Source: Agrostemma githago
Lineage: Eukaryota > Streptophyta > Magnoliopsida > Caryophyllales > Caryophyllaceae
Reading direction: 5' to 3'
NCBI GenBank assembly: GCA_958450325.1
Contig: OY288243.1
Span: 34,648,678-34,712,677, forward strand
DNA: 64,000 nucleotides
The translations under genes and the position numbers were made by a program. Position 1 is the first letter of the stretch. Every line of letters starts with the position of its first letter. A model generated the notes under the pieces. It was given only the letters and a program-made list of their open reading frames with translations, did no database searches and was not told the origin of the DNA. This document shows positions 9,553 to 18,554 of this stretch, one piece after another.

Positions 9553-11073
9553 ATGACGGGGACAGGGCGAGGGAGAGGGAGGCCGCGAAAGGTGCACTTC
9601 GAACGAAAGGAAGATCAGTCTAAACAACCGGTTTATGAGGATGATGGAAGCAAGGATGAAGATCAGCTGGAATCTCGAACTCCGGCAAAGGGGGGCTCAA
9701 TCAATGATATTATTCACCAGGCTTTCCAATCAGCATCGGCGATGGTCTCAGGGGGGACGCGCGATTCTGGGCAAACCACGGGTAATGGAACTGGGAAGCC
9801 TCCGGTGGTAGTTGCTTCATCGGAAAACAGAGGATCGGCATCTACTGGTGATAAAGGGTCTCCTTCTACAACGGAGGCCGGTAAGGGTGCAGATGATGTT
9901 CCACCATGGGCAACTAAAGTCAAAGAAAAGAAGATGGGGATGGAATTGCATTTTGTGGAAGAGAGCTCGTTTTGTACGGAGATTGATATTCATGTTGATG
10001 ATTTCGAAGACGAACTGGGATTATGGAAGCACACTCTTATGGGAAACATAATTGGTGCTCGCCCAACCTTGAAGAATATGGAGGACTTTGTGCATAGATA
10101 TTGGAATCAGGTTCGTACGCCGGTTGTCCAGTACTATAAGCGGGGGTGGTTTTCATTTCGTTTTGGTTCTCAGGCGGATGTGGACACTGTTTTGAAGGGA
10201 GGACCATGGCTGGTTGGTCAAAACACCCTAATTCTTAAGCAATGGAGCCCAGCTTTTTCTCAGGAAATGGATCGAGTGTCGATAGTACCGGTTTGGGTCT
10301 TGTTTCCGAATTTAGACCCTTACCTTTGGTATGCTTCAGTTCTGAGCAAAATTGCTAGTAAAATAGGGCGACCTATGTTTGCTGATATTACTACGACTTA
10401 CAAGGAGAAGCTTTCTTTTGCTAGGGTGCTTGTTGAGATTGATGTCTCACAGGAATTACCTGAAACTATCACTCTTAATATTCCAATGCTTGGTCTATCA
10501 GTTCAGCGTGTTGACTATGAATGGTTACCTTATTATTGTTCAGGGTGTGGAAAGCTTGGCCACACAACATCGAGGTGCAAAAAAGAGAAAAAGAAGGAGC
10601 AGATAGCTACTGTTCCTGCTACTCGATACACACCAAAGAAGAATGTGGACCCTCAGAGGGGAGGTGGTACCTCAGTTGGGAAGGATGTGGAGCCTCCTAT
10701 CCCGACTATAACGAATCGTGGAACCTCTGAGGAAGAGCTTGCTGGAGGCCTCTGTATCACCGGCTCAGGACCCCAGGCACTAGGTACCTTTGATGCTGGA
10801 GATCAAACATTGGATCAGGAAGTTGCAGTGGGTATACTGGCTTTCTCTGATTCGAATGTTGGCTTCACTCCGGTTCAAAGGCGCTCAGGATGTGCTGGGC
10901 AAGGCCAAATGGTGACAGGATCTGGCTCAAGCTGTAAGGGAGGGTTGGAGACAATTTTGCAAATGGTTACTCCGAATAGATATGAAGTGTTGGAGGATAT
11001 GAATGAGATTCAGGAGGAATTGGAAGGTCAGCCTCCTGATATGGACACTGTTCCACCTGACATATCAGAATGA
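9553..11073 (+). CDS. L1 ORF1: DUF4283 / CCHC gag-like RNA-binding protein
   Basis: 506 residues, intact. Plant L1 ORF1 proteins bind the element RNA to form the retrotransposition particle. The N-terminal ~100 residues are basic and low-complexity (GRGRGRPRK near the start). A DUF4283/RRM-like domain occupies roughly residues 135-320 (markers GWFSFRFGS, GGPWLVGQNTLILKQWSP and VPVWVLFPNL). It is followed by one CCHC zinc knuckle with C329, C332, H337 and C342 and a lysine-rich stretch. The tail is acidic and poorly conserved. The start is chosen as the first ATG after the microsatellite and fits the family. The stop overlaps the ORF2 ATG by four bases, suggesting translational coupling or reinitiation. 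Confidence 0.92.
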   Translation: MTGTGRGRGRPRKVHFERKEDQSKQPVYEDDGSKDEDQLESRTPAKGGSINDIIHQAFQSASAMVSGGTRDSGQTTGNGTGKPPVVVASSENRGSASTGDKGSPSTTEAGKGADDVPPWATKVKEKKMGMELHFVEESSFCTEIDIHVDDFEDELGLWKHTLMGNIIGARPTLKNMEDFVHRYWNQVRTPVVQYYKRGWFSFRFGSQADVDTVLKGGPWLVGQNTLILKQWSPAFSQEMDRVSIVPVWVLFPNLDPYLWYASVLSKIASKIGRPMFADITTTYKEKLSFARVLVEIDVSQELPETITLNIPMLGLSVQRVDYEWLPYYCSGCGKLGHTTSRCKKEKKKEQIATVPATRYTPKKNVDPQRGGGTSVGKDVEPPIPTITNRGTSEEELAGGLCITGSGPQALGTFDAGDQTLDQEVAVGILAFSDSNVGFTPVQRRSGCAGQGQMVTGSGSSCKGGLETILQMVTPNRYEVLEDMNEIQEELEGQPPDMDTVPPDISE

Positions 11074-14000
11074 TATTTTCTTCTTGGAATATCAGGGGAG
11101 GAAATGAGCCCTTCAAACAAAATGCTGTGTTAAATCTTATTAGGGGTAGGGGAATTGATGTGCTCGGTCTTTTGGAGACTAGAATCAAGGAAAATAAGGC
11201 TAAGGCAATAATTGCGAATAAATTTGGCAAATTTAAGGTGTTCTGTAACTATAGTAGTCACTATAATGGCCGAATTTGGGTTGTTTGGAACCCTTCTACT
11301 GTTTCTTTGACAGTTCTTGGTTCCACTTCTCAATTAGTTCATTGTCAGATTCATCATTTTGGTACCAATAATTCTTACTTAATTACTTTTGTGTATGGCT
11401 TTAATGATGCTGCTGGTAGGATGGATTTGTGGGATAATCTTATAAGCATTAGTCCGGGTTCTAATACCTGGATAGTTTTGGGTGACTTTAATATTGTTCG
11501 TTCTAGGGATGAGAAGGTTGGGGGTAGTACTCCTGTTGATAAGGAGATGGATGACTTTAAATCTTGCATTGTTGGTTGTGGTCTAGTGGAGCTCAATGGT
11601 CAAGGATGTGAATTCACGTGGACTAATAAACAAGATGCTAAGGATAAAGTTTGGAGTAAACTTGATAGAGCTTTGGTTAATCCTCAATGGTTGATAGACT
11701 TCCCTAGTTCTCATTCTCACTTTATGGCAACTGGAGTTTCTGATCATTCTCCCGTTGCAGTTCAGGCTTGTTTAGGAGCTAAAATTGGTAGGAGGTTTAG
11801 TTTCCTAAATTGTTGGGTTGCTCACCCTTCCTATTCTGATCTTGTTTCTACGGCTTGGGGGAAGAAAGTTTATGGGACTAAGGGTTTTATACTTTTGGCA
11901 AGCTTAAGAATGTTAAAGAGGCTTTGAAAAAGGCTTCATAGGAACTCTTATTCTAGCATTGGGAGGAGAATTGAGGAGCTGCGACAGGATTTGGAATCTT
12001 GTCAATTTCAGTTGCAGGACACTCCTTTCTCTGCTGACCTATTTCAGAAAGAACATGACCTGCAAGCTACGTTAATCAGCCTCCAAAAGGCTGAGATTAG
12101 CATCTTTTCGCAAAGGGCAAAGATGGAGAGTATAACTAGCGCTGATTCTGGTTCAGCCTATTTTCATGCCAGAGTCAAAGAAAGATGTTTACAGCAGGTT
12201 ATTGGGACCATCATTGATCATAAAGGGTGTACCAGAACTGGGCCATCCGATGTTGCTCATGGGTTCTTGGAGTTTTATCAGGAGTTATTGGGTAAAGAGA
12301 TAGCAGTCCAGAGCATAGACCCTGCTTTATTCAATATTGGGAAGGGTATTAAGGAGGAAGATTGGGGGAATTTACTTGCTCTTCCTGATGAAAATGAGAT
12401 TAAATCGGTGGTTTTCTCATTAGGGTCTGGTAAGAGTCCAGGTCCCGATGGCTTTTCTTCTGGTTTTTTCAAATCTTCATGGGGTTTGATTAAAAAGGAT
12501 TTCTGTGCTGCTGTTCTTGAATTTTTTGCTAAGACTAAGATGGGTAAGCAAGCGAATTCAACTATGATTACCTTGATTCCTAAGAAGAAGACTTGTAGTA
12601 CTGTTATGGACTACAGGCCCATTTCTTGTTGTTCTATTCTGTATAAAACCATTAGTAAGATTTTTGTAAGCAGGATGCAGGATGTCTTGGACGACCTTAT
12701 TGGCTGGGAGCAGGCTGCTTTTATCAAAGGAAGAAGTATTCAGGACAATATTGCTCTTTCTCAGTCTTTGGTTAAAGGATATAGTAGAAAATTTTTGTCT
12801 CCTAGATGCTTGATGAAAATCGATTTGAGGAAGGCTTTTGATTCAGTTCAGTGGAAGTTTATTAGACAGATGCTTGAGGGATTTCACTTTCCTCCTAAAT
12901 TTATTGGTTGGGTGATGGAGTGTATCCAAGGCTCCTGGTTTTCTTTGAAAATCAATGGTACGGCTCATGGATTTTTTAAGGGCAGAGGTGGTGTGAGGCA
13001 AGGAGATCCTCTTTCCCCTTACATCTTTGTCCTTAGTATGGAGGTCTTGTCTAAGCGTCTTAGGCTTATTGGGGCTGAGCCTCAGGTTTCTTTTCACCCA
13101 AAGTGTAGGAAACTGAGGCTTAATCACTTGATTTTTGCAGATGATCTTATGATTTTTATGAGAGGAGATTCTCCTTCTGTTAAGGCTGCTACTATGGCTC
13201 TTGATGGCTTTGCGCTCGATACGGGATTATATGCTAACAGGGACAAATCTGAGATATTTTTTGGTGGAGTTAAACCTGACGTGCGTGATCTTATCTTGCT
13301 GGAAACTGGCTACACTATGGGGCATTTTCCTTGTAGGTACCTAGGATTGCCTTTGAATGATGTTGTTAATAGATTGAAGCATTATACTGTGCTTTTAAGC
13401 AAGATTGAAGGGATTATAAGTGGATGGTCTGCTTTTACTCTGACCTATGCGGGTAGAATTCGGTTGATAAACTCAGTAATTTCTGGTATTTTTAGTTTTT
13501 GGGCTGCAAATGCTCTTATTCCTGGCAACGTAATGGACAGAATTATTAGGCTCTACAGGAATTTTTTCTGGACTGGAATGAATATCAGGAAGGGCTTGGT
13601 GTGCAAGAGCTGGACTAGTTTATGTGCTCCATGGGAGGAAGGAGGGTTTAACATTCGTGATATGAGCGCTTGGAATCAGGCTCACATTGCTGGAAGGTTG
13701 TGGCATATTTTGCAGGATGGGCATGATTTGTGGTCCTTATGGATTAAAGCTTATGTTATTGGCCCGAGAAGAATTTGGGAAATACATAAGGAGGAGAGAT
13801 TTGCAGGTACTTTAAAGGGTTTATTACAGGTTAAGGACGATCTCCTGTTATCAAAAGGAGGGCCTGATGCTGTTCTGCAGCTGCTTCATTCTTGGACTAA
13901 TGAGGGAAAGTTTTGCTTGCAGCTTTCATATGATTGGTTCAGGACTAAGTTTAGAACTTTCTCCTGGCTCAAGGTATTCAAGGGGCAGCAGATTCTCCCT

Positions 14001-14447
14001 AAGCACGGTATTGTCTCATCGCTTGCGTGCCAAAGGAAGCTGTTAACAGTCGATTTTCTACAAAGAAGAGGGATCTCTATGGTTAATAGGTGCAATTTAT
14101 GCTGTCATGCTGCGGAATCTTGTGAGCATCTGTTCTTTTTATGCTCCTTTTCTGTCCAAATCTGGAAGGGCTTACTTGATTGGATGCAGATTAGGGGTCG
14201 AAGCAACCAACTGCTTCATGAGGTCAAGTGGGCTGCTACAAGGAAGAGCTCCAAACATTGGAAGAACACTTGGTTTAGAAGTTGTTTGGCAGCTGCTGTG
14301 TATTATATTTGGGTTGAGAGGAATGCAAGACTGTTTGATGCTAATGTAAAGACTAGGGAAGCTATCTTGAGTCAAATTAAGTTTGATGTTTTCATTAAGA
14401 TGAAGAAAGTTAAGGTTGATTTGAGTAGAATGATTATGTGCTTTTAG
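11070..14447 (+). pseudogene. L1 ORF2: endonuclease / RT with one stop and paired indels
   Basis: APE endonuclease at the N terminus (SWNIRGG, LLETRI, LGDFNIV, SDHSPV), then RT (SPGPDGFSSGFF, VRQGDPLSPYIF, catalytic FADD near residue 690) and a C-terminal zf-RVT knuckle beginning NRCNLCCHAAES. The frame is open except for TGA at 11925-11927. Comparison with L1-1 suggests one T lost near 11890 and one base gained near 11933. The roughly 45 bases between are therefore read out of frame and contain the stop, and the original frame resumes afterwards. All catalytic motifs are otherwise intact, so inactivation looks recent. Confidence 0.9.
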
Positions 14448-14531
14448 AATCTCTCTTTAGGGGTTATATCTTTGTAAGTAGGTTCATGTTATTCCCTTCA
14501 TGGAAGAATAAGATGAGTCATATCTTCTTGC

Positions 14532-14583
14532 AAAAAAAAAAAAATTAATAATAATAATAATAATAGTAATAATAATAATAATA
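14532..14583 (+). repeat. Poly(A) and (TAA)n at L1-2 / REL-2 junction
   Basis: Thirteen A, then about fifteen TAA units with one TAG variant. It is the tail of L1-2 and merges with the microsatellite that precedes REL-2. Confidence 0.9.
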
Positions 14584-14595
14584 ATTCAAAATCAG
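14584..14595 (+). repeat. Left target-site duplication of REL-2 (candidate)
   Basis: ATTCAAAATCAG directly precedes the REL-2 leader and matches ATTCAAAACCAG at 18543-18554 in 11 of 12 positions. The right copy continues into the minus-strand LTR sequence, so this short piece is best read as duplicated target DNA. Confidence 0.65.
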
Positions 14596-15297
14596 ATAGA
14601 GAGGGTGTGCGATCTGCGAGCGTCACCCCTGCGTCTAGGGTTTCTGCCGCCGGCGGCCGCTGTCCACGGCGGCCTTCCTCCCTCCGCCGGCGGTCCTTCC
14701 GCCACCGGCCGACCCTTTCTTCCCCCCCCTCCCCCTGTCGTCTCCACTTCCTCTGTGGGTCCTTCCGTCCATCTTCGTTTTCTGTTTTCTTCTGTCGCCG
14801 GTGGTCTGTCGTTGCCCTGACGCCGACCTTCTTGCCGGCTGCCTTCCCTTCTTCCTAGGTCACCCTCCTGCTGTTCCTTCCCCTTCCTCTTGCCGGATTT
14901 CTCCCTGAATTCTGTCCTCTGCTTGCCGGAATTCCCGCTGGAGCTGCTGCTGTGTTCCTCTGTTTTCTTCCGCCGGATTTCCCGATTTCTGCTTGCCGGA
15001 GTTGCTGCTGTCTCTGTGCATCGTCGGTCTGAGTTCACCTGCTGCTGTTCTCTTCCGTGTGTCGCTGCTGTTGTTTCTCAAGTGCTCCCTCACATACGCC
15101 GTTGCTGCTGTTTTTCTCGTTGCCGGCCAGTCAGCGGGTTCCTCTTCTCAGCCACCTGTGTTTACTCGGGTGTCGCGGGGTTGCTTGGTGGCTGCTGGTT
15201 TCGAGTGTTGTCGGTTTGCTTGGTGGCGGTTTGTGAGCTTTGTGGTTGATTCTCTGCTTTTCCCCGCGTCTCTCCTTTCGTGTCTTGCCTTTTTATC
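14596..15297 (+). promoter_or_regulatory. REL-2 5' leader / putative internal promoter region
   Basis: A leader rich in CCGG and CT, like that of REL-1 in composition but only weakly alignable apart from the first ~60 bases (AGAGAGGGTG, TGCGA, CTAGGGTTT). No TATA box is visible. Reading frames crossing it are not conserved between copies and are judged non-coding. Confidence 0.45.
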
Positions 15298-18200
15298 ATG
15301 CCGGGACTCGCGTGTTTCCATTGCCCCTTCGTTGGTCTTTCTGTATGTTGTGACAATAATGGGAAGGGTCTTGTTAAAACCTCCATGATCTTCCACCTCC
15401 GAAAGCGACATGGCCTCGGGAATGCTCAGGTAATTACGCGTCAAGCCCTTTCTTCTAGTTTATCTATTTTTTCTGAGGTGGAGGTTACCCTTAAGCGTAT
15501 GAGTCTTTGGCTTTGTGGGGTTTGCTTTACCACGCATTCTCTTTCTGCCAAGTGTCGGCACGGGCCGGGGTCTGATTTTGTTGCACCCCCTGATTGTGGT
15601 GACGGAGTTGCTCGTTTCTTTGTCTATGGCATCCCTCGGCCGCTCGCTCCATCTTCGTCTCCTGGAGATGTTGTGGGGCCTGTTGGGTTGGGTTGTCTTG
15701 ACGTGGCTTCTCTGGATCGCTTGTTGTCGTTAGGGGTGCGCACTGTGAAATCTATCCCTCCCAGATGTCGCCTTGGGTTTTCTAGGATCTTCAGGGGGGC
15801 TCTTGATGCTGTGGCTGACTCCCCTGGTGATCTTTCCCGCTGGGTTAGCCTGCTTATTTTACCTCTCTGTGTTCTTAAGTCTTTTTCCCCCAGGAGTAAC
15901 CGTGAGTGTAGAGCTGTCGTGAAGCGCCAGCGTCAGGAGGAGTGTATTACTAGTGCCATTCGTACTTGGGGTGCCCCTGGTGGTATTGCTCTGCTTCTGC
16001 AGGAGACCTTAGCTGAGGAGGGTTCTTCTCTTCGTTTGGAGGAGGACCTTGACTCTAGTGAGGTTAACTTGCGGCAGTGTCGGCGGAAGATTTGTGATGG
16101 TCATTACGCTGCCGCTGTCCGAGTGCTTTCTTCGTCTGGCGTTGCCCCTTACACGGCCGATACCCTACAGACTTTGAAAGATAAGCACCCCACTATTCCG
16201 CCCCCTTCCTTGCCGCCATTGCCTACCGCTCACCCACAGCTCATCGCGTCCACGACCGTCGTGTTGGATATGATCAGGAGTTTTCCGCGAGGCACTTCTT
16301 GTGGACGGGACGGCTTTCGTGCCCAACATCTTCTAGATTGTTTGAGTTGGGCCGCGGTTGCTATCTCAGATGATCTGATCACCTCTATCACTAGGGTGGT
16401 TAACCTGTTTCTTGAGGGCAGAGGCCCGCAGGTTCTCAGTGAGTACATCGCTAGCACTCCGCTCACCCCGCTTGTTAAACCAGGTGGTGGGGTCCGTCCT
16501 ATTGCTGTGGGCACGGTTTGGAGACGCCTTGTCTCCAAGGTTGGGGCTGCTCTGATTGGTCCGTTGCTTTGCGGATATTTTGAGGGCCTCCAGTTTGGGG
16601 TTGGGGTTTCCGGTGGAGGAGAGGCCATTTTGCATGCCTTGAATCGTTTTGTTGAGGATCGTGGTGATGATGTGGGCCTTTCCATGCTTTTGGTCGACTT
16701 CCAGAATGCTTTTAATTTGGTCGACCGGGAGATCATGTTGCGCGAGGTTCGTCGTTGTTGCCCTGTTCTTTCCCGCTGGGTCGAGTTTTGCTACTCTCGG
16801 CCTGCCAGGCTTTTCTACGGGGAGCACAGCCTTTGGTCTTGCCAGGGGGTCCAGCAGGGCGACCCTTTGGGCCCTCTTCTTTTCGCTTTGGTCTTGCATC
16901 CCTTGATTTGCAAGATCCGGGACTCTTTTTCCTTGAGCTTGCAGGCTTGGTACTTGGACGACGGCACCATCGTTGGAGATACCTTGGTCGTGGGGAAGGT
17001 TTTGGAGCTGATTATGGAAGATGGCCCTCGCTTGGGTCTTCACCTTAATGTCGGAAAAACCGAGGTTTTTTGGCCCAAGGAAGACCCTAGGAGTCGGCTT
17101 CCGGGTGTTTTCCCCCCTGATATTTCTCGACCGCTGCGTGGTGTCAAAGTTCTTGGTGGCCCCGTCAGTATCTCCCGTACTTTCAGCAGTGAGCTTGTGG
17201 CGAAGAGGGTTTCGAGAACCATTGAGCTTATGGACTCGGTTGCCAGGATTGAGGACCCACAGTGCGAGCTGTTGTTACTTCGTGCTTGTGCTGGTATTTC
17301 TAAGCTTTCTTTCTCTCTGCGAACCTGTCCCCCTTCGGTCTTCGACTCGGCTAAGACCTTTGATGCGGCATTGCGGTCTAGCCTGGAACGCATTGTCACC
17401 GCGTCTGGCCCCGGGTTCGGGGACTGGCAATGGCGTCTTTCCACACTGCTTTTTAATCTCGGAGGGTTAGGTGTGTATAGCGTCGGGGATGTCATGCACT
17501 ATGCCTTTTTGGCTTCTCGCCTTCAGACCTCTGAGTTGCAGGCTACGCTCCTTCGGCCTTCAGCTGTCTCTACTCCTGGGCCGACCTTCGATGCGGCCTT
17601 GACTCTGTTTAGCGAGACCACCGGTTCCGACCTTTTCCGTAATCCCAGTGAAGTCGCTGCCCCCAAACTCATGAAGAAATTGGCAGATATATATTTCACG
17701 AAGGTTGCTGCTTCTTTAGAATCGGTTTTCTCCTTGACTCAACGACAGGTGGCTTTGTGGAAGTCTCTGCAGGGTGCTCACACGTCTGACTGGTTGCGTG
17801 CAGTTCCTATCTCCGGGCTGGGACAGACTATGAATGGGAGGACTTATCGCTCTGTCCTTAGCTATCGGTTGGGTGTCCCTTTGTTCCCGGTACCCAAGCC
17901 CTGTTCTACTTGTTCCCGAGTTTTTGAGGGGGACATTTTTGGAGATCATGCTGTGTCGTGTGCTGGTACTGTTGGTATTAAGCATAGACATAACTTGGTT
18001 CGTGACACCCTTTTTGATATCTGTTTCCGATCTGGTATTTCGGCCGGTAAGGAGGTAGATGTCGGTTTGATTGATGGGCACGACAGGCCCCTACGCCCGG
18101 CGGATTTGCTTCTTTATTCCTGGGATAGAGGTCGTGATGTGTGTGTCGATTTGACGGGGTCGTCCCCTTTGACCCAGTCTGCGATGTCTGATTTTCTACC

Positions 18201-18474
18201 TGGTCGCGCAGTCGCTGATGCTGCTCAGCGCAAGTGCGCCAAGTATGAAGATTTGTGCACTAAGACTGGGTATGGGTTCCTCCCTTTCTCTTTCTCTTCT
18301 CTAGGGGAGCTCGACGCGGAGGCCGCTGCTTTACTCAAGCGGATTCAGAAATTCTCTATCTCTCAGGACGCGGGAGCTCGGGCAGCTGCTTTTATTTTTA
18401 CTCGTCTTAGTTTTTCTATCGCTAAGGGAGTGGGAGCCCAGATAGTATCTCGGCTTCCCTCTAACTTCTTGTAA
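15298..18474 (+). CDS. REL-2 protein: zinc fingers, reverse transcriptase, PD-(D/E)XK-like nuclease
   Basis: 1058 residues and no internal stop. A GTG 18 bases upstream is also in frame, but the ATG at 15298 matches the start of REL-1. Order: an atypical C2H2 finger (C9, C17, H33, H38); a second Cys/His cluster (C73, C76, H80, C86, H88); RT from about 330 to 620 with RGTSCGRDG, RPIAVGT (near 399), FQNAFN with D467, GVQQGDPLG (from 517) and the catalytic YLDD at 552-555; a C-terminal knuckle (C869, C872, H884, C888); KHRHN; and a nuclease-like block with candidate acidic residues E919, D936 (RPADLLLY) and D951 (CVDLTG). By analogy with R2-type elements, the fingers would bind the DNA target and the nuclease would nick it to prime reverse transcription. 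The family link is by architecture; the nuclease assignment is inferred. Confidence 0.88.
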   Translation: MPGLACFHCPFVGLSVCCDNNGKGLVKTSMIFHLRKRHGLGNAQVITRQALSSSLSIFSEVEVTLKRMSLWLCGVCFTTHSLSAKCRHGPGSDFVAPPDCGDGVARFFVYGIPRPLAPSSSPGDVVGPVGLGCLDVASLDRLLSLGVRTVKSIPPRCRLGFSRIFRGALDAVADSPGDLSRWVSLLILPLCVLKSFSPRSNRECRAVVKRQRQEECITSAIRTWGAPGGIALLLQETLAEEGSSLRLEEDLDSSEVNLRQCRRKICDGHYAAAVRVLSSSGVAPYTADTLQTLKDKHPTIPPPSLPPLPTAHPQLIASTTVVLDMIRSFPRGTSCGRDGFRAQHLLDCLSWAAVAISDDLITSITRVVNLFLEGRGPQVLSEYIASTPLTPLVKPGGGVRPIAVGTVWRRLVSKVGAALIGPLLCGYFEGLQFGVGVSGGGEAILHALNRFVEDRGDDVGLSMLLVDFQNAFNLVDREIMLREVRRCCPVLSRWVEFCYSRPARLFYGEHSLWSCQGVQQGDPLGPLLFALVLHPLICKIRDSFSLSLQAWYLDDGTIVGDTLVVGKVLELIMEDGPRLGLHLNVGKTEVFWPKEDPRSRLPGVFPPDISRPLRGVKVLGGPVSISRTFSSELVAKRVSRTIELMDSVARIEDPQCELLLLRACAGISKLSFSLRTCPPSVFDSAKTFDAALRSSLERIVTASGPGFGDWQWRLSTLLFNLGGLGVYSVGDVMHYAFLASRLQTSELQATLLRPSAVSTPGPTFDAALTLFSETTGSDLFRNPSEVAAPKLMKKLADIYFTKVAASLESVFSLTQRQVALWKSLQGAHTSDWLRAVPISGLGQTMNGRTYRSVLSYRLGVPLFPVPKPCSTCSRVFEGDIFGDHAVSCAGTVGIKHRHNLVRDTLFDICFRSGISAGKEVDVGLIDGHDRPLRPADLLLYSWDRGRDVCVDLTGSSPLTQSAMSDFLPGRAVADAAQRKCAKYEDLCTKTGYGFLPFSFSSLGELDAEAAALLKRIQKFSISQDAGARAAAFIFTRLSFSIAKGVGAQIVSRLPSNFL

Positions 18475-18501
18475 TTTGTTCTTGTGTTTAATGAAAGTTC
18501 A

Positions 18502-18542
18502 TAATAAAAAATAATAATAATAATAATAATAATAATATTAAT
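18502..18542 (+). repeat. (TAA)n at REL-2 3' end
   Basis: ATAATAAAAAA followed by about nine TAA units and TATTAATATT, leading straight into minus-strand LTR sequence. The related LTRs at 41244-41260 and 47728-47745 have a short (ATT)n at the same internal point, so part of this tract probably belongs to the target. Confidence 0.85.
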
Positions 18543-18554
18543 ATTCAAAACCAG
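18543..18554 (+). repeat. Right target-site duplication of REL-2 (candidate)
   Basis: ATTCAAAACCAG, the first unambiguous LTR sequence after the REL-2 tail, matched by 14584-14595 on the other side of REL-2. Confidence 0.65.

Larger units (their letters stand above)
9485..14583 (+). mobile_element. Near full-length L1-type LINE (L1-2)
   Basis: A complete layout of about 5.1 kb: 68-bp CT-rich 5' UTR, ORF1 (9553-11073), ORF2 (11070-14447) starting inside the ORF1 stop (ATGA overlap), about 85 bp of 3' UTR ending CTTGCAAAAA, then poly(A) and TAA. The 5' end abuts the (TAA)n tail of the previous L1 without a gap. A lesion in ORF2 near 11890-11935 makes it non-autonomous as read. Confidence 0.92.
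14596..18542 (+). mobile_element. REL-endonuclease non-LTR retrotransposon, copy 2 (REL-2), intact
   Basis: About 3.9 kb: a 0.7-kb GC/CT-rich leader, one uninterrupted ORF, about 30 bp of 3' UTR, then A and TAA repeats. It has (TAA)n on both sides and a candidate 12-bp target-site duplication. It differs from REL-1 at many silent and non-silent positions, so the two are separate insertions and not a recent segmental duplication. As a complete copy with an intact ORF it is the reference copy of the family here. Confidence 0.85.

Noticed and set aside
15298..18474. A domesticated RT host gene
   Set aside because: It has leader, tail, TAA junctions and a target-site duplication like a mobile element, and a second decayed copy lies 11 kb away.
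3364..18542. REL-1 plus L1 versus REL-2 plus L1 as a segmental duplication
   Set aside because: The L1s next to each REL copy are different families with different truncations, and the REL copies have diverged at many sites, so separate insertions fit better.
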